Below are positions 12,584 to 19,544 of a DNA stretch of 33,600 nt, piece by piece. Source of the stretch: Deltaproteobacteria bacterium (GTDB lineage Bacteria > Desulfobacterota > Desulfuromonadia > Geobacterales > Pseudopelobacteraceae); assembly GCA_021850095.1 (NCBI GenBank), contig JAJZRX010000033.1, forward strand, positions 1-33,600. Reading direction: 5' to 3'. A program made the translations under genes and the position numbers. The number at the start of each line of letters is the position of its first letter. The stretch's first letter is position 1. The notes beneath the pieces were generated by a model, which saw nothing but the letters and a program-made list of their open reading frames with translations, did no database searches and had not been told where the DNA came from.

Positions 12584-14192
12584 ATGCTTTACCCTTCCCG
12601 ACAAGTTTCTTCCAGCCGTTTCCTGCCAACTCCACCAGTCCGTTGATCGTCCTGGAATAGAATTTTCTTACCGGGATACTGTTGACCGTCAGCGAACCGT
12701 TCACGGTTTCGACAGTCAGCGGATCTCCGGAATTGAACAGGGTGATTTGCTGATAATATTGCCCCTCTACCCCGAAGAGAAATTTATGCAGCGAGCCGCT
12801 GATTCGACAGGCGACGATCAGAATAACCAGCTCGGGCAGACCGGACTTGTGATTGAAGCGCGTCGTAGCGGTGACAAACCGGCCCTCCAGCGGGGTTCCG
12901 GAAGCAAGCAGTGCGTCGATGGTGACCCCTTTGGGTTTGAGCCTACCCAGTGACGGCAACCCCCAGGGTTTGAATCGATCGTGAGGGCGTTGCCGGTAAT
13001 GGCCGGTCCGCTCCAGTAACGTCACCACGTTGTTGTTGATCGGACCGCCGATGGAATGTGAAAGGCCGGCTGAAAAACCGCGCTCCCGGATCAGGCGATG
13101 GTTCTCAACAATCTGGATCATCCCGGTAGCCCCCAAAGGATGCCCCCTCCCCTTCAGACCGCCCGTCAGATTGGTCGGGTAAGCGCCCCCCTCCCCGGTC
13201 AGTTCATCATCCAGCAGCGCATCCAGCAGGCGCTTTCGAGAGACGATCCCCAGATCAACCAGATTGATCGGCCCGAAACCGTTGAACGGATCATGCATAT
13301 TGACGTGCAGTTTGCCTGACAAGCTTCGGATATCCCTGATCCCGGCCATGCCGTAAGCGTAGCCGGCCGCTATGACGGTGGCCGGGAATGAGTGGTAATA
13401 ATTACGGTCAGCGATAGTGGGGATATCGGTGGCACTGCCGACACCACTAACCAGAACATCCTGCGGTGACGAAGTCAGGATAAGGGCGGCCATACCGTCG
13501 GACATTGGACAGAAATCGTGAAAATGCAGTGGATCCCAGTAACGATAGTTTTTATTATTCGCAATCTGACGGTAATATTCGTCCAGCTCAAGCGTGAAAC
13601 GCAGGTGTGCATCCGGGTTACAGGCGGCAAAGCGCTGGCTGCGCTGGGTCAGCAGGGCCGAGTAGGCGGTCCACTCGTCATCCGACAAACCGAGCTTCTC
13701 CTTGAGCGACCGGGCGACCAGGGCCCCGCAGGCCGGCATGGTCAAGCCGTATTCAGCCTCGTCACGATCGATGACACCGGCGATTATGCGCGTGGAATTG
13801 AGTGTATTGGCGTCGCTCATCTTTTGGATGCCCAGGGCAAGCACATGATCAAAACGCCCGGATGCAATTTCCAGATAGGCGCTTTCAAAGGCTGAGGCCC
13901 CGGAAGATGAGGCCGTATCAACCAGGACTGACCGCGCTCCCGAGATGCCCAGTATGCCGGTTATCTTTGCGGCGGTATTATCAACACCGGAGAAAGCGGA
14001 CGGATTCTGACTGCCGACCACCACGGCTTCAATGTCGCGCCGACGCACCGGACTATCGGCAAAGACTGATCCGCAGCGTTCGGCCATCTCAAGAAACGAA
14101 AGACTCTCCTTGTCCTTCCCGTTATAACGGCCGACCGGAGCCATCCAGGACGCGGCAACATACACGGGACGCGGTTCAAAGCTGCTGTTCAT
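12582..14192 (-). CDS. Thiolase-like/OB-fold fusion lacking catalytic cysteines
   Basis: This 536-aa protein has an SCP-x-type thiolase fold (about residues 10-395) fused to a C-terminal segment resembling the DUF35 acyl-CoA-binding OB-fold (about 405-536). The thiolase histidine motif GRGHPLGATG is intact (H351). The nucleophile position, normally in a NACASG-like context, reads TASSSG with Ser95. The second cysteine site, normally HDCF in SCP-x thiolases, reads HDPF at 300-303. Ordinary thiolase chemistry is therefore unlikely. Related thiolase plus DUF35 partners occur in archaeal HMG-CoA synthesis and anaerobic aromatic degradation. The start at 14192 is supported by GGAGG 7 nt upstream. 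A hairpin precedes the gene, so it is probably expressed separately or attenuated. Confidence 0.85.
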   Translation of the reverse strand: MNSSFEPRPVYVAASWMAPVGRYNGKDKESLSFLEMAERCGSVFADSPVRRRDIEAVVVGSQNPSAFSGVDNTAAKITGILGISGARSVLVDTASSSGASAFESAYLEIASGRFDHVLALGIQKMSDANTLNSTRIIAGVIDRDEAEYGLTMPACGALVARSLKEKLGLSDDEWTAYSALLTQRSQRFAACNPDAHLRFTLELDEYYRQIANNKNYRYWDPLHFHDFCPMSDGMAALILTSSPQDVLVSGVGSATDIPTIADRNYYHSFPATVIAAGYAYGMAGIRDIRSLSGKLHVNMHDPFNGFGPINLVDLGIVSRKRLLDALLDDELTGEGGAYPTNLTGGLKGRGHPLGATGMIQIVENHRLIRERGFSAGLSHSIGGPINNNVVTLLERTGHYRQRPHDRFKPWGLPSLGRLKPKGVTIDALLASGTPLEGRFVTATTRFNHKSGLPELVILIVACRISGSLHKFLFGVEGQYYQQITLFNSGDPLTVETVNGSLTVNSIPVRKFYSRTINGLVELAGNGWKKLVGKGKA

Positions 14193-14202
14193 GACTGCCT
14201 CC

Positions 14203-14236
14203 AAAAGAAAACAGGCGCCCGGTTAGGGGGCGCCTG
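14203..14236 (-). terminator. Terminator/attenuator between the dehydrogenase and thiolase-like genes
   Basis: Read on the minus strand, CAGGCGCCC pairs with GGGCGCCTG (14228-14236 with 14212-14220). TTTTCTTTT follows directly. It lies 32 nt past the dehydrogenase stop and immediately before the ribosome binding site of the thiolase-like gene. It can act as a terminator for the first gene or an attenuator for the second. Confidence 0.8.
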
Positions 14237-14268
14237 AAATATTTCATACCGATCTGAACCTGCACGGC

Positions 14269-15135
14269 TTATTTGCGCAGAACCTTTATGACCGATGAAA
14301 AATCTTCTTCGCCCAAACCATTCTTGACGCCTTGCTCGTAAACCTCAAAGGCGGCTTCAGCGGCCGGCAGGTGCAACCCCACCAGACGGGCGGCATTCAT
14401 GACGATGTGCAGTTGCTCATGCACATATTTGAGCGCCAGACTGCGTGAGAAGTCTCCTCGTGCCATGGCGCGCCCTTTGGAGTGGAAAAGCGGTGAAGCA
14501 ACGCCACGCGTATCCAGAACTTCCAGAATCTTGTCTGCATTGAAGCCCATCTTCTCGCCGAACACCAGCCCCTCGGCCAGAACCTGCACCAGTTCCGCCT
14601 GCACCAGATTAACGATAAACTTCATCTTGGTGGCATCACCAACCTGACCGACGTGAATGGTGTTAAGGCCGAAGAAAGAAAACGGCTCACGGCATTTACC
14701 GATCAGGGAAGGGTCACCGCCGGCTATGATTGTCATCAGGCCGTTGGCGGCGTGCTCCTTGCTGCCCCAGACCGGGGCATCCAGATACTGAACCTGCTTG
14801 CGTGAGGACTCTTCATGCAGTTTAAGGGTGGTTTCAAGGGAATGGGAGCCCATATCGGCCAGTATTGTTCCGGCGGAAATGCCGGCCATAATCCCGTCGG
14901 CCCCGAAGAAAAGCGGGCCCAGCTCCTCCCCTTCCGGAACGATGGCAATCACCAGATCGCGCCCTTTGGCAGCCTCTTTGGCAGACGTAGCCGACAGGGC
15001 TCCCAGGGCCACGACCTCTTTCGTAGCCTCCTGATCAGAGTCAAAAACGGTTAATTCATAACTGCCCTTGGTCAGATTGGCAGCCATGTGCCGACCAACG
15101 GTACCCAAACCTATGAAACCGATTTTCTTCAGCAT
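14269..15135 (-). CDS. NAD(P)-dependent beta-hydroxyacid dehydrogenase
   Basis: This 288-aa protein belongs to the 3-hydroxyisobutyrate dehydrogenase/glyoxylate-succinic semialdehyde reductase family. It would interconvert a small hydroxyacid with its oxo-acid or semialdehyde in the cytoplasm. The N-terminal Rossmann motif is GLGTVG (residues 9-14). The substrate loop DAPVWGSKEHAANG (119-132) carries Trp123 where the family usually has Ser, which may alter specificity. The catalytic lysine is K172 in MKFIVN. ATG at 15135 is preceded by AGGAGGT; ten further upstream codons are open but unlike the family. It has its own promoter and palindrome. The exact substrate cannot be assigned from sequence. 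Confidence 0.9.
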   Translation of the reverse strand: MLKKIGFIGLGTVGRHMAANLTKGSYELTVFDSDQEATKEVVALGALSATSAKEAAKGRDLVIAIVPEGEELGPLFFGADGIMAGISAGTILADMGSHSLETTLKLHEESSRKQVQYLDAPVWGSKEHAANGLMTIIAGGDPSLIGKCREPFSFFGLNTIHVGQVGDATKMKFIVNLVQAELVQVLAEGLVFGEKMGFNADKILEVLDTRGVASPLFHSKGRAMARGDFSRSLALKYVHEQLHIVMNAARLVGLHLPAAEAAFEVYEQGVKNGLGEEDFSSVIKVLRK

Positions 15136-15163
15136 GTTTATACCTCCTGAAATTGTTTCAGCC

Positions 15164-15208
15164 AAAATAAAAGTGTTTTATTTTATAACAGTTTTAAACG
15201 ACTGGCAA
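15164..15208 (-). promoter_or_regulatory. Sigma70-type promoter with overlapping palindrome
   Basis: On the minus strand TTGCCA (complement of 15203-15208) is followed by exactly 17 nt and then TAAAAT (complement of 15180-15185), a good -35/-10 pair for the dehydrogenase gene. A perfect inverted repeat AAAATAAAA-GTG-TTTTATTTT (15164-15184) overlaps the -10 and the expected transcription start, as an operator would. The promoter is supported by sequence; the regulator is unknown. Confidence 0.6.
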
Positions 15209-15465
15209 CACTGAATTAACATTAACCCAGATTTTCCATTAGCGGTTAGTTTGCTTGTGTTGACAAGACAGATGTTCTCGTGGCATTTGCTCACAACCCT
15301 GCAACCCATGCCCGTTTTTGTCTCGGAATCGGCAGCAGGAGACGATTATTTTCAAGGTTAATCTACCCGCACACCAGCCACACGCGGCTTGAACAGTCAC
15401 CCCCTCCGGCAGGGGTGGATTCAGAAGGTGGATTTAACGTCCTGACTCCGCTGCTTGAATCAGGT
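15209..15465. other. Intergenic stretch with no recognised gene
   Basis: This interval lies between the dehydrogenase promoter and the stop of the EndoQ-like gene. Open frames cross it, but none has a plausible start, ribosome binding site or recognisable family. A small G/C-rich inverted repeat (CCCCT at 15401-15405 with AGGGG at 15411-15415) could act as a weak 3' end for the minus-strand gene. I see nothing else. Confidence 0.6.
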
Positions 15466-16860
15466 TCAGAAACAGGACTTTTTCACACCGCCTGCAACAC
15501 AGATTCCTACTTTTTTGCGCCGGGTACGCGCCGGCGGGCCATCTCCGAACAGGCCACCCTGCCCACCCAGCTGTTCCAGCTCACCCTCGGCAAAGACGCG
15601 GATCACCCCATATTCACCGTCAAAACCGGGCTTACGGATCACCCGGCCGCTCCGCATCCGGGCCACCGCCTCGCCCAGTATCGCCGATTCATGGCGGATC
15701 TCGTCCAGCGAGGCCTGCAGCAGCAGGTTGAATTCCGAACCGAAACGGGCGATACAGCGCCGGTACTGTTCCATCACCGCCTTGCTGGCCGGGCCGACGC
15801 CGATGATTTCCGACAACAGTTCGGGAAGCGGGATCAGGCTATAGACCTTGGGCGAATCGTCGCGATAGAGCGGCTGCTCCCGGTCGGCCAGCTCCATGAC
15901 CCGGTGGCAGACCCCCACGGTGAGCGGCTTGCCACAGACCGGGCAGAGCAGCCCCAGGCGGCGCGTCTCGGCCGGTTCAAGACAGACCTTGCAGGTGCGG
16001 TGGCCATCAGCGTGGTATTTTCCCTCTTCGGGAAAAAACTCCACCGTGCCCCGGAAGGTGTCGCTGCAATTGCCGCGCAGCGCCTCGCGCAGGGAGTAAT
16101 AATCCAGGCCGGTGCTGAAGAGGTTGGCCTCGCGCCCCAATTTGGACGGCGAGTGACAGTCGGAATTGGAAATCAGGCTGAAGCGGTCCAGGGCGGAGAC
16201 CAGACGGTTCATGTCCGGGTCTGAGGAAAGTCCTGTTTCCAGGGCAAAAACATGGGGCGTCAGGTCGCCGAAACAGTCCTCAATGCGATCAAAGCCCGAG
16301 CGGGAACCGAACAGGGAAAACCAGGGCGTCCAGATGTGGGCCGGCACCAGGAAGCCCTCGGGCGCCAATTCCAGCATGATTTCCAGCAGGTCATGACTGT
16401 CCAGCCCCAGAATCGGCCGGCCATCGGAGGTGATATTGCCGATCCCGGCCAGCCGGGCATTAACCCGCTCGGCCGAGGCGAAATCCGGCACATACAGCAG
16501 ATTGTGCACCTTGCGTAGCACGCAATGACGCTTGTAGATGCCGCTGATTTCGGCCGAAAGCAGGAAGCGCACCGGCGCTGGGGCCGGCGTCACACCTGCC
16601 AGCGGTGAGACAATTGCGGCCTCGTTCTTCAGCCGCAGCAGCCCCGGTTCGGCCGGCTCCAGCTGTTCCTTCAGACAGCGCAGCCAGCCGGGATGGGTAA
16701 AATCACCGCTGCCGATCACCTGAATCCCCTTGACCCGCGCCCACCCGGCCAGCCCGGCCAGTGTACTCTGCGGGCTGGTGGCGCGTGAATAGGGCGAATG
16801 GATATGCAGATCGGCTATGTACTCTATGAGGTTTCCTGTCGCTATCATTACTGATTTCAT
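15466..16860 (-). CDS. EndoQ-like PHP-domain nuclease
   Basis: This 464-aa protein matches the endonuclease Q family (known archaeal members nick 5' of deaminated bases such as uracil and hypoxanthine and at abasic sites). PHP metal-binding motifs are visible in order: ADLHIHSPYSRATS (H19, H21), SGDFTHPG (51-58), SAEISGIYK (102-110), VPAHIWTPW (172-180), ETGLSSDP (208-215) and SNSDCHS (231-237). A four-cysteine zinc finger follows (C290, C293, C306, C309). A C-terminal helix-hairpin-like region contains IIGVGPASKAVMEQY. It is not fused to a UvrD/PcrA helicase as some bacterial members are. The start is uncertain (ATG 16860 or 16848) because no strong ribosome binding site precedes it and the upstream DNA is transposase-derived. 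Confidence 0.85.
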   Translation of the reverse strand: MKSVMIATGNLIEYIADLHIHSPYSRATSPQSTLAGLAGWARVKGIQVIGSGDFTHPGWLRCLKEQLEPAEPGLLRLKNEAAIVSPLAGVTPAPAPVRFLLSAEISGIYKRHCVLRKVHNLLYVPDFASAERVNARLAGIGNITSDGRPILGLDSHDLLEIMLELAPEGFLVPAHIWTPWFSLFGSRSGFDRIEDCFGDLTPHVFALETGLSSDPDMNRLVSALDRFSLISNSDCHSPSKLGREANLFSTGLDYYSLREALRGNCSDTFRGTVEFFPEEGKYHADGHRTCKVCLEPAETRRLGLLCPVCGKPLTVGVCHRVMELADREQPLYRDDSPKVYSLIPLPELLSEIIGVGPASKAVMEQYRRCIARFGSEFNLLLQASLDEIRHESAILGEAVARMRSGRVIRKPGFDGEYGVIRVFAEGELEQLGGQGGLFGDGPPARTRRKKVGICVAGGVKKSCF

Positions 16861-16921
16861 TTCTACGATTGATTACGTGATAGCAGCAGTTATCAGCTAA
16901 TGCTCTGGCTGATCTTGGCAT
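16851..16921 (-). pseudogene. N-terminal remnant of a RAYT/IS200-like transposase
   Basis: From ATG at 16921 (preceded by GAAAGAGG) the frame reads MPRSARALADNCCYHVINRR. This is the characteristic amino terminus of REP-associated tyrosine transposases (Y1 family, normally followed by GN and several hundred residues with the HUH and Tyr motifs). After about 23 codons similarity stops and the DNA runs into the EndoQ-like gene in another frame. The catalytic parts are missing, so this is a dead fragment. The EndoQ start codon lies inside it. Confidence 0.72.
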
Positions 16922-16946
16922 CTATCCTCTTTCAATTGCACAATTA

Positions 16947-16959
16947 GGTGCCTGTCCCC
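16947..16959 (-). repeat. GGGGACAGGCACC motif beside the transposase remnant
   Basis: The minus strand carries GGGGACAGGCACC directly after the stop of the neighbouring membrane-protein gene and 26 nt upstream of the transposase remnant. It is followed by a short AATTG/CAATT-type inverted repeat. From general knowledge this motif recurs next to IS200-like transposase genes in several bacteria and probably belongs to the element's end. Only one copy is present in the window. Confidence 0.5.
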
Positions 16960-17832
16960 TTATTGATCCGCGGCCTGTGTCGCCATCGTAGATGCGTAAA
17001 GGTATCCCTGTTGGAGCACTTTATCGTAATTTTCTGGCTCATCAGTGATCTTTTTGATGTCATACAGAAACATTGCCTTATGAATGATTTCAAGTTCAAT
17101 TGAATCACTTTTATTGATTTCAGCAACTAGTACTGGTGGTAAAGTTGTGTCTGATACAATAATATAATCGTCGGAAATTGCCTGTCTTACAGGGTCATTT
17201 TCTTTGCTATTGCCAAGCATAGATTTCAGATTATCAGAAAAAGATTTAGGCTTAACTTGGAATACAGGCAAATGCCAATTGTCAGAGTATAAAATTACCG
17301 CCAGATACGCCGGACCATTGGTTGGGAATGAGAAAACGCAAGCATTAACATCTTGAAACGTACCAGTGTAATGATCTCTGGTCGCCGGGCTAAACCATTC
17401 ATCAAATCTTTTGAACCCAAGCGATTTAGTCAGTTTTTTGAATTCTCTTGAGGAAATTCGCTGAAACCCAAGTCGTAGTAGCTGATTACGTTCGTTATAT
17501 GAAGTGTAGAATATGTAATACATTAGAATCATCAGTTCAGCAAAAAATACGAGTAGGAAAACTTTCATGTTTTCGGATGCTGATTTTGCAATAATGTTTC
17601 CAAGAAACATTCCTGTAGCTGCTCCAAAACCGCCAACAGCCTTTTTCCTGCTTGTTAGCTTGTTCCTGAATTTTAAAGCAAGTAAAGCTATTGGAATAAA
17701 ACATATTGTGGGATAGAGAAATGCGAAAATAAAACTCTGCGGTGACCGCACTTCCACGAATATCCATATTGCGAAGGCGAGAATGAAAATTACAAAGCAT
17801 ATTTGAAAAAGGCGATTTAGGGCATATGGCAT
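16960..17832 (-). CDS. Unknown membrane protein, AT-rich gene
   Basis: This 290-aa protein is not recognised. The first about 110 residues contain hydrophobic segments (roughly 8-26, 33-53, a weaker one near 68-82, and 91-110), so it is an inner-membrane protein. The remaining about 180 residues form a soluble domain with no known catalytic motif visible. The gene is clearly more AT-rich than all neighbours, with many AAA, ATT and TTT codons, suggesting recent acquisition. Its stop codon touches the GGGGACAGGCACC repeat and a 32-bp palindrome lies 60 bp upstream. There is no good Shine-Dalgarno sequence at 17832. Calling it expressed is an inference from the long open frame and coherent membrane topology. 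Confidence 0.7.
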   Translation of the reverse strand: MPYALNRLFQICFVIFILAFAIWIFVEVRSPQSFIFAFLYPTICFIPIALLALKFRNKLTSRKKAVGGFGAATGMFLGNIIAKSASENMKVFLLVFFAELMILMYYIFYTSYNERNQLLRLGFQRISSREFKKLTKSLGFKRFDEWFSPATRDHYTGTFQDVNACVFSFPTNGPAYLAVILYSDNWHLPVFQVKPKSFSDNLKSMLGNSKENDPVRQAISDDYIIVSDTTLPPVLVAEINKSDSIELEIIHKAMFLYDIKKITDEPENYDKVLQQGYLYASTMATQAADQ

Positions 17833-17891
17833 AGAAAATATGGCCTTGTCACATTTTTTTAGTGTTTTAATTTTTGTTCAACATACTATTG

Positions 17892-17923
17892 ATTGGTTCA
17901 CGCGCGTACGCGCGTGAACCAAT
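17892..17923. repeat. 32-bp perfect palindrome
   Basis: Positions 17892-17923 are a perfect palindrome without spacer; each arm is ATTGGTTCACGCGCGT or its complement. It contains an alternating CGCGCGTACGCGCG core, which also favours Z-DNA or cruciform formation. It lies between the AT-rich membrane gene and the CAP-domain gene, both on the minus strand, about 100 bp after the CAP gene stop. It could serve as a terminator stem, but only weak T-runs follow on either strand. Confidence 0.9.
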
Positions 17924-18019
17924 GATCCACCCAAATAGAACATTTATCCGCTGCACACAATAGGCGAAACACATTACACCGATCTCCGGCAAAACCTCGC
18001 AACGAGGTTCACGCCAAAC

Positions 18020-18637
18020 CTACTCCCTGAACCCTCCAGCAAAATCGATCACGCACATGCTCCCGTACTGTGGATGAGCACCACAGGCAACTCCCGCGAC
18101 ATTGAAGGCTGTGCCGAAGGTGTTCTTGCGATGCCCCCGATCCGGCACCCCGTCGTCCACGATCAGCTGCATGACCATGCTTCTGGCATCGGCGGGACCG
18201 TAGGCGATGTTCTCGGCGATGCTCTTCTCCCATCTCCCCTGCTTTTCGATCCGCTCCCGCATCCCCCCGCTCTGCCGGCCGTCATGTCCGGTGTCGCCGG
18301 TGCGCCCCTGTTCCTTGCTCAATTCGGCCGCCGCCTCGGCAAGCCCGTCCGACCAGCCCAGTGGCGGCAGTTTTTTCTGGCGTTCAAGGAACCTGATCGC
18401 TTGATTCACGGCCTTGACGCCCTCACTGGTCTGCATCCGGACAGAGCTGCCCGGAAGCTGATAATAGTTCCCCCGGAACAGACCCCGGAACTCGCGCAGA
18501 AAGCCGGCATAGCTGCGCGGCTCGCTGCGGGCCAGATTGATTTCCGCCAGAACCTGCCTGGCAAGGTTCTGGTCCAGCGCGGCCGCCGGGGCTGCCAGCG
18601 CAAGCAGTACGCAGATTGACACACACAGAAATCTCAT
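18020..18637 (-). CDS. Secreted CAP/SCP-domain protein
   Basis: This 205-aa protein has a clear signal peptide (hydrophobic core in residues 1-20, cleavage probably after APAAA) followed by a CAP (CRISP/antigen 5/PR-1) domain. Family hallmarks are LAEINLARSEPRSYA near the mature start, SIAENIAYG, and the terminal VDDGVPDRGHRKNTFG segment with the conserved histidine, as in bacterial YkwD-like proteins. Bacterial CAP proteins are exported and their function is mostly unknown. The start at 18637 is chosen because GGAGG precedes it by 9 nt; an in-frame TTG three codons earlier sits against the ribosome binding site. It appears monocistronic. Confidence 0.88.
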   Translation of the reverse strand: MRFLCVSICVLLALAAPAAALDQNLARQVLAEINLARSEPRSYAGFLREFRGLFRGNYYQLPGSSVRMQTSEGVKAVNQAIRFLERQKKLPPLGWSDGLAEAAAELSKEQGRTGDTGHDGRQSGGMRERIEKQGRWEKSIAENIAYGPADARSMVMQLIVDDGVPDRGHRKNTFGTAFNVAGVACGAHPQYGSMCVIDFAGGFRE

Positions 18638-18691
18638 ATTTCGCAACCTCCACCATACGGGGAAATAATGATTATAAACGGCAGCTCAAAT

Positions 18692-18826
18692 AACACGGAG
18701 CAACGGAGCACCAGAGAAATCAATGTGGTATATCGAAACGGAATTCACGAAACGGAAGAGTCCCAACAAAATTTTCCCAATAAGATTCTTCTTTGTTTTC
18801 AATCTGTTGCTCTGTTGCTCTGTGTT
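18692..18826. repeat. Imperfect inverted-repeat element of about 135 bp
   Basis: A 24-nt arm at 18692-18715 is matched in inverted orientation by 18803-18826 with 21 of 24 positions identical. Each arm contains a doubled GAGCAAC-like unit (CTCTGTTGCTCTGTTGC in the right arm). About 87 bp of AT-richer sequence separates the arms. No open frame of note lies inside. The layout resembles a small non-autonomous mobile element or dispersed intergenic repeat, and in RNA would be a long stem-loop. It fills the gap between the CAP gene and the phosphatase gene. Confidence 0.6.
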
Positions 18827-18837
18827 TCAAATGTTTT

Positions 18838-19530
18838 TCAAAGATGATTGCAGTTTGACTCACGATCGAGATTTTCCTGGTAATACACCGTCATGCTCTC
18901 CAGCTCCAGCGCCGCCAGGCTGCCGTTTTCCGGCAGTCCGCCAAAGACGCAGCCGTTGTCGAGCATGATCTTGTTGAATTTCAGCGAATCTTCCAGCATA
19001 GCGCGCGAAACCTGCGTATGGCCGCAGATCAGCCGCCGGCCGCCGATGCGCTGCCGATCAACATAGGAGGAGCGGGTCCAGAGCATGGCGCCGGTATCTT
19101 CAAAAGGGTCCGGAGGAGCAAAATTGAGGCCGGCATGGACAATCACGAACTCGTCCAGCAGGATGTAGGGAGGGAGTGAATCCAGAAAAGCGCGGTAACG
19201 CAGGGGGATGTCGCCCGGGCCGTCGGCCTGAAAGCTTTCCAGCGTGGTCTGACCGCCGTTGGCGAGCCACATCCCCAGGCTGGTGCGATTGTCGCAAGCC
19301 TGCAGGAGCATCTCCTCGTGGTTGCCGCGCACACTGTTGACCGACAGGCCCCGTTGGCGGAGCTCAAAGATGTAATCCAGCACGCCCTTGCTGTCCGGCC
19401 CCCGGTCGATCAGATCGCCCAGCAGGTAGATGCGGTCACCGGGCAGGGGGTTGAGGGTGCTATCGACCAACCGTCGCAGGGTGGCAGAACAGCCATGGAC
19501 ATCTCCAATGACAAAGCTACGCGGCGGCAT
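18838..19530 (-). CDS. Serine/threonine protein phosphatase (PPP metallophosphoesterase)
   Basis: This 230-aa protein is a calcineurin-like metallophosphoesterase of the bacterial PPP/PrpA type. All metal-binding motifs are visible in order: GDVHG (residues 9-13), GDLIDRGPDS (38-47), GNHE (69-72), VHAG near residue 130 and CGHT near residue 174. It would dephosphorylate proteins or act as a diadenosine-tetraphosphatase-like hydrolase; the sequence does not decide. It starts 14 nt after the stop of the nitroreductase gene, so the two are probably co-transcribed. There is no membrane segment, so it should be cytoplasmic. Its stop codon lies 12 bp from the right arm of the inverted repeat. Confidence 0.92.
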   Translation of the reverse strand: MPPRSFVIGDVHGCSATLRRLVDSTLNPLPGDRIYLLGDLIDRGPDSKGVLDYIFELRQRGLSVNSVRGNHEEMLLQACDNRTSLGMWLANGGQTTLESFQADGPGDIPLRYRAFLDSLPPYILLDEFVIVHAGLNFAPPDPFEDTGAMLWTRSSYVDRQRIGGRRLICGHTQVSRAMLEDSLKFNKIMLDNGCVFGGLPENGSLAALELESMTVYYQENLDRESNCNHL

Positions 19531-19544
19531 GAATCTTCAAGCTC

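Noticed and set aside
15280..16224. 314-codon plus-strand open frame opposite the EndoQ-like gene
   Set aside because: Most of it is antisense to well-conserved PHP motifs, and no start signal or family is visible.
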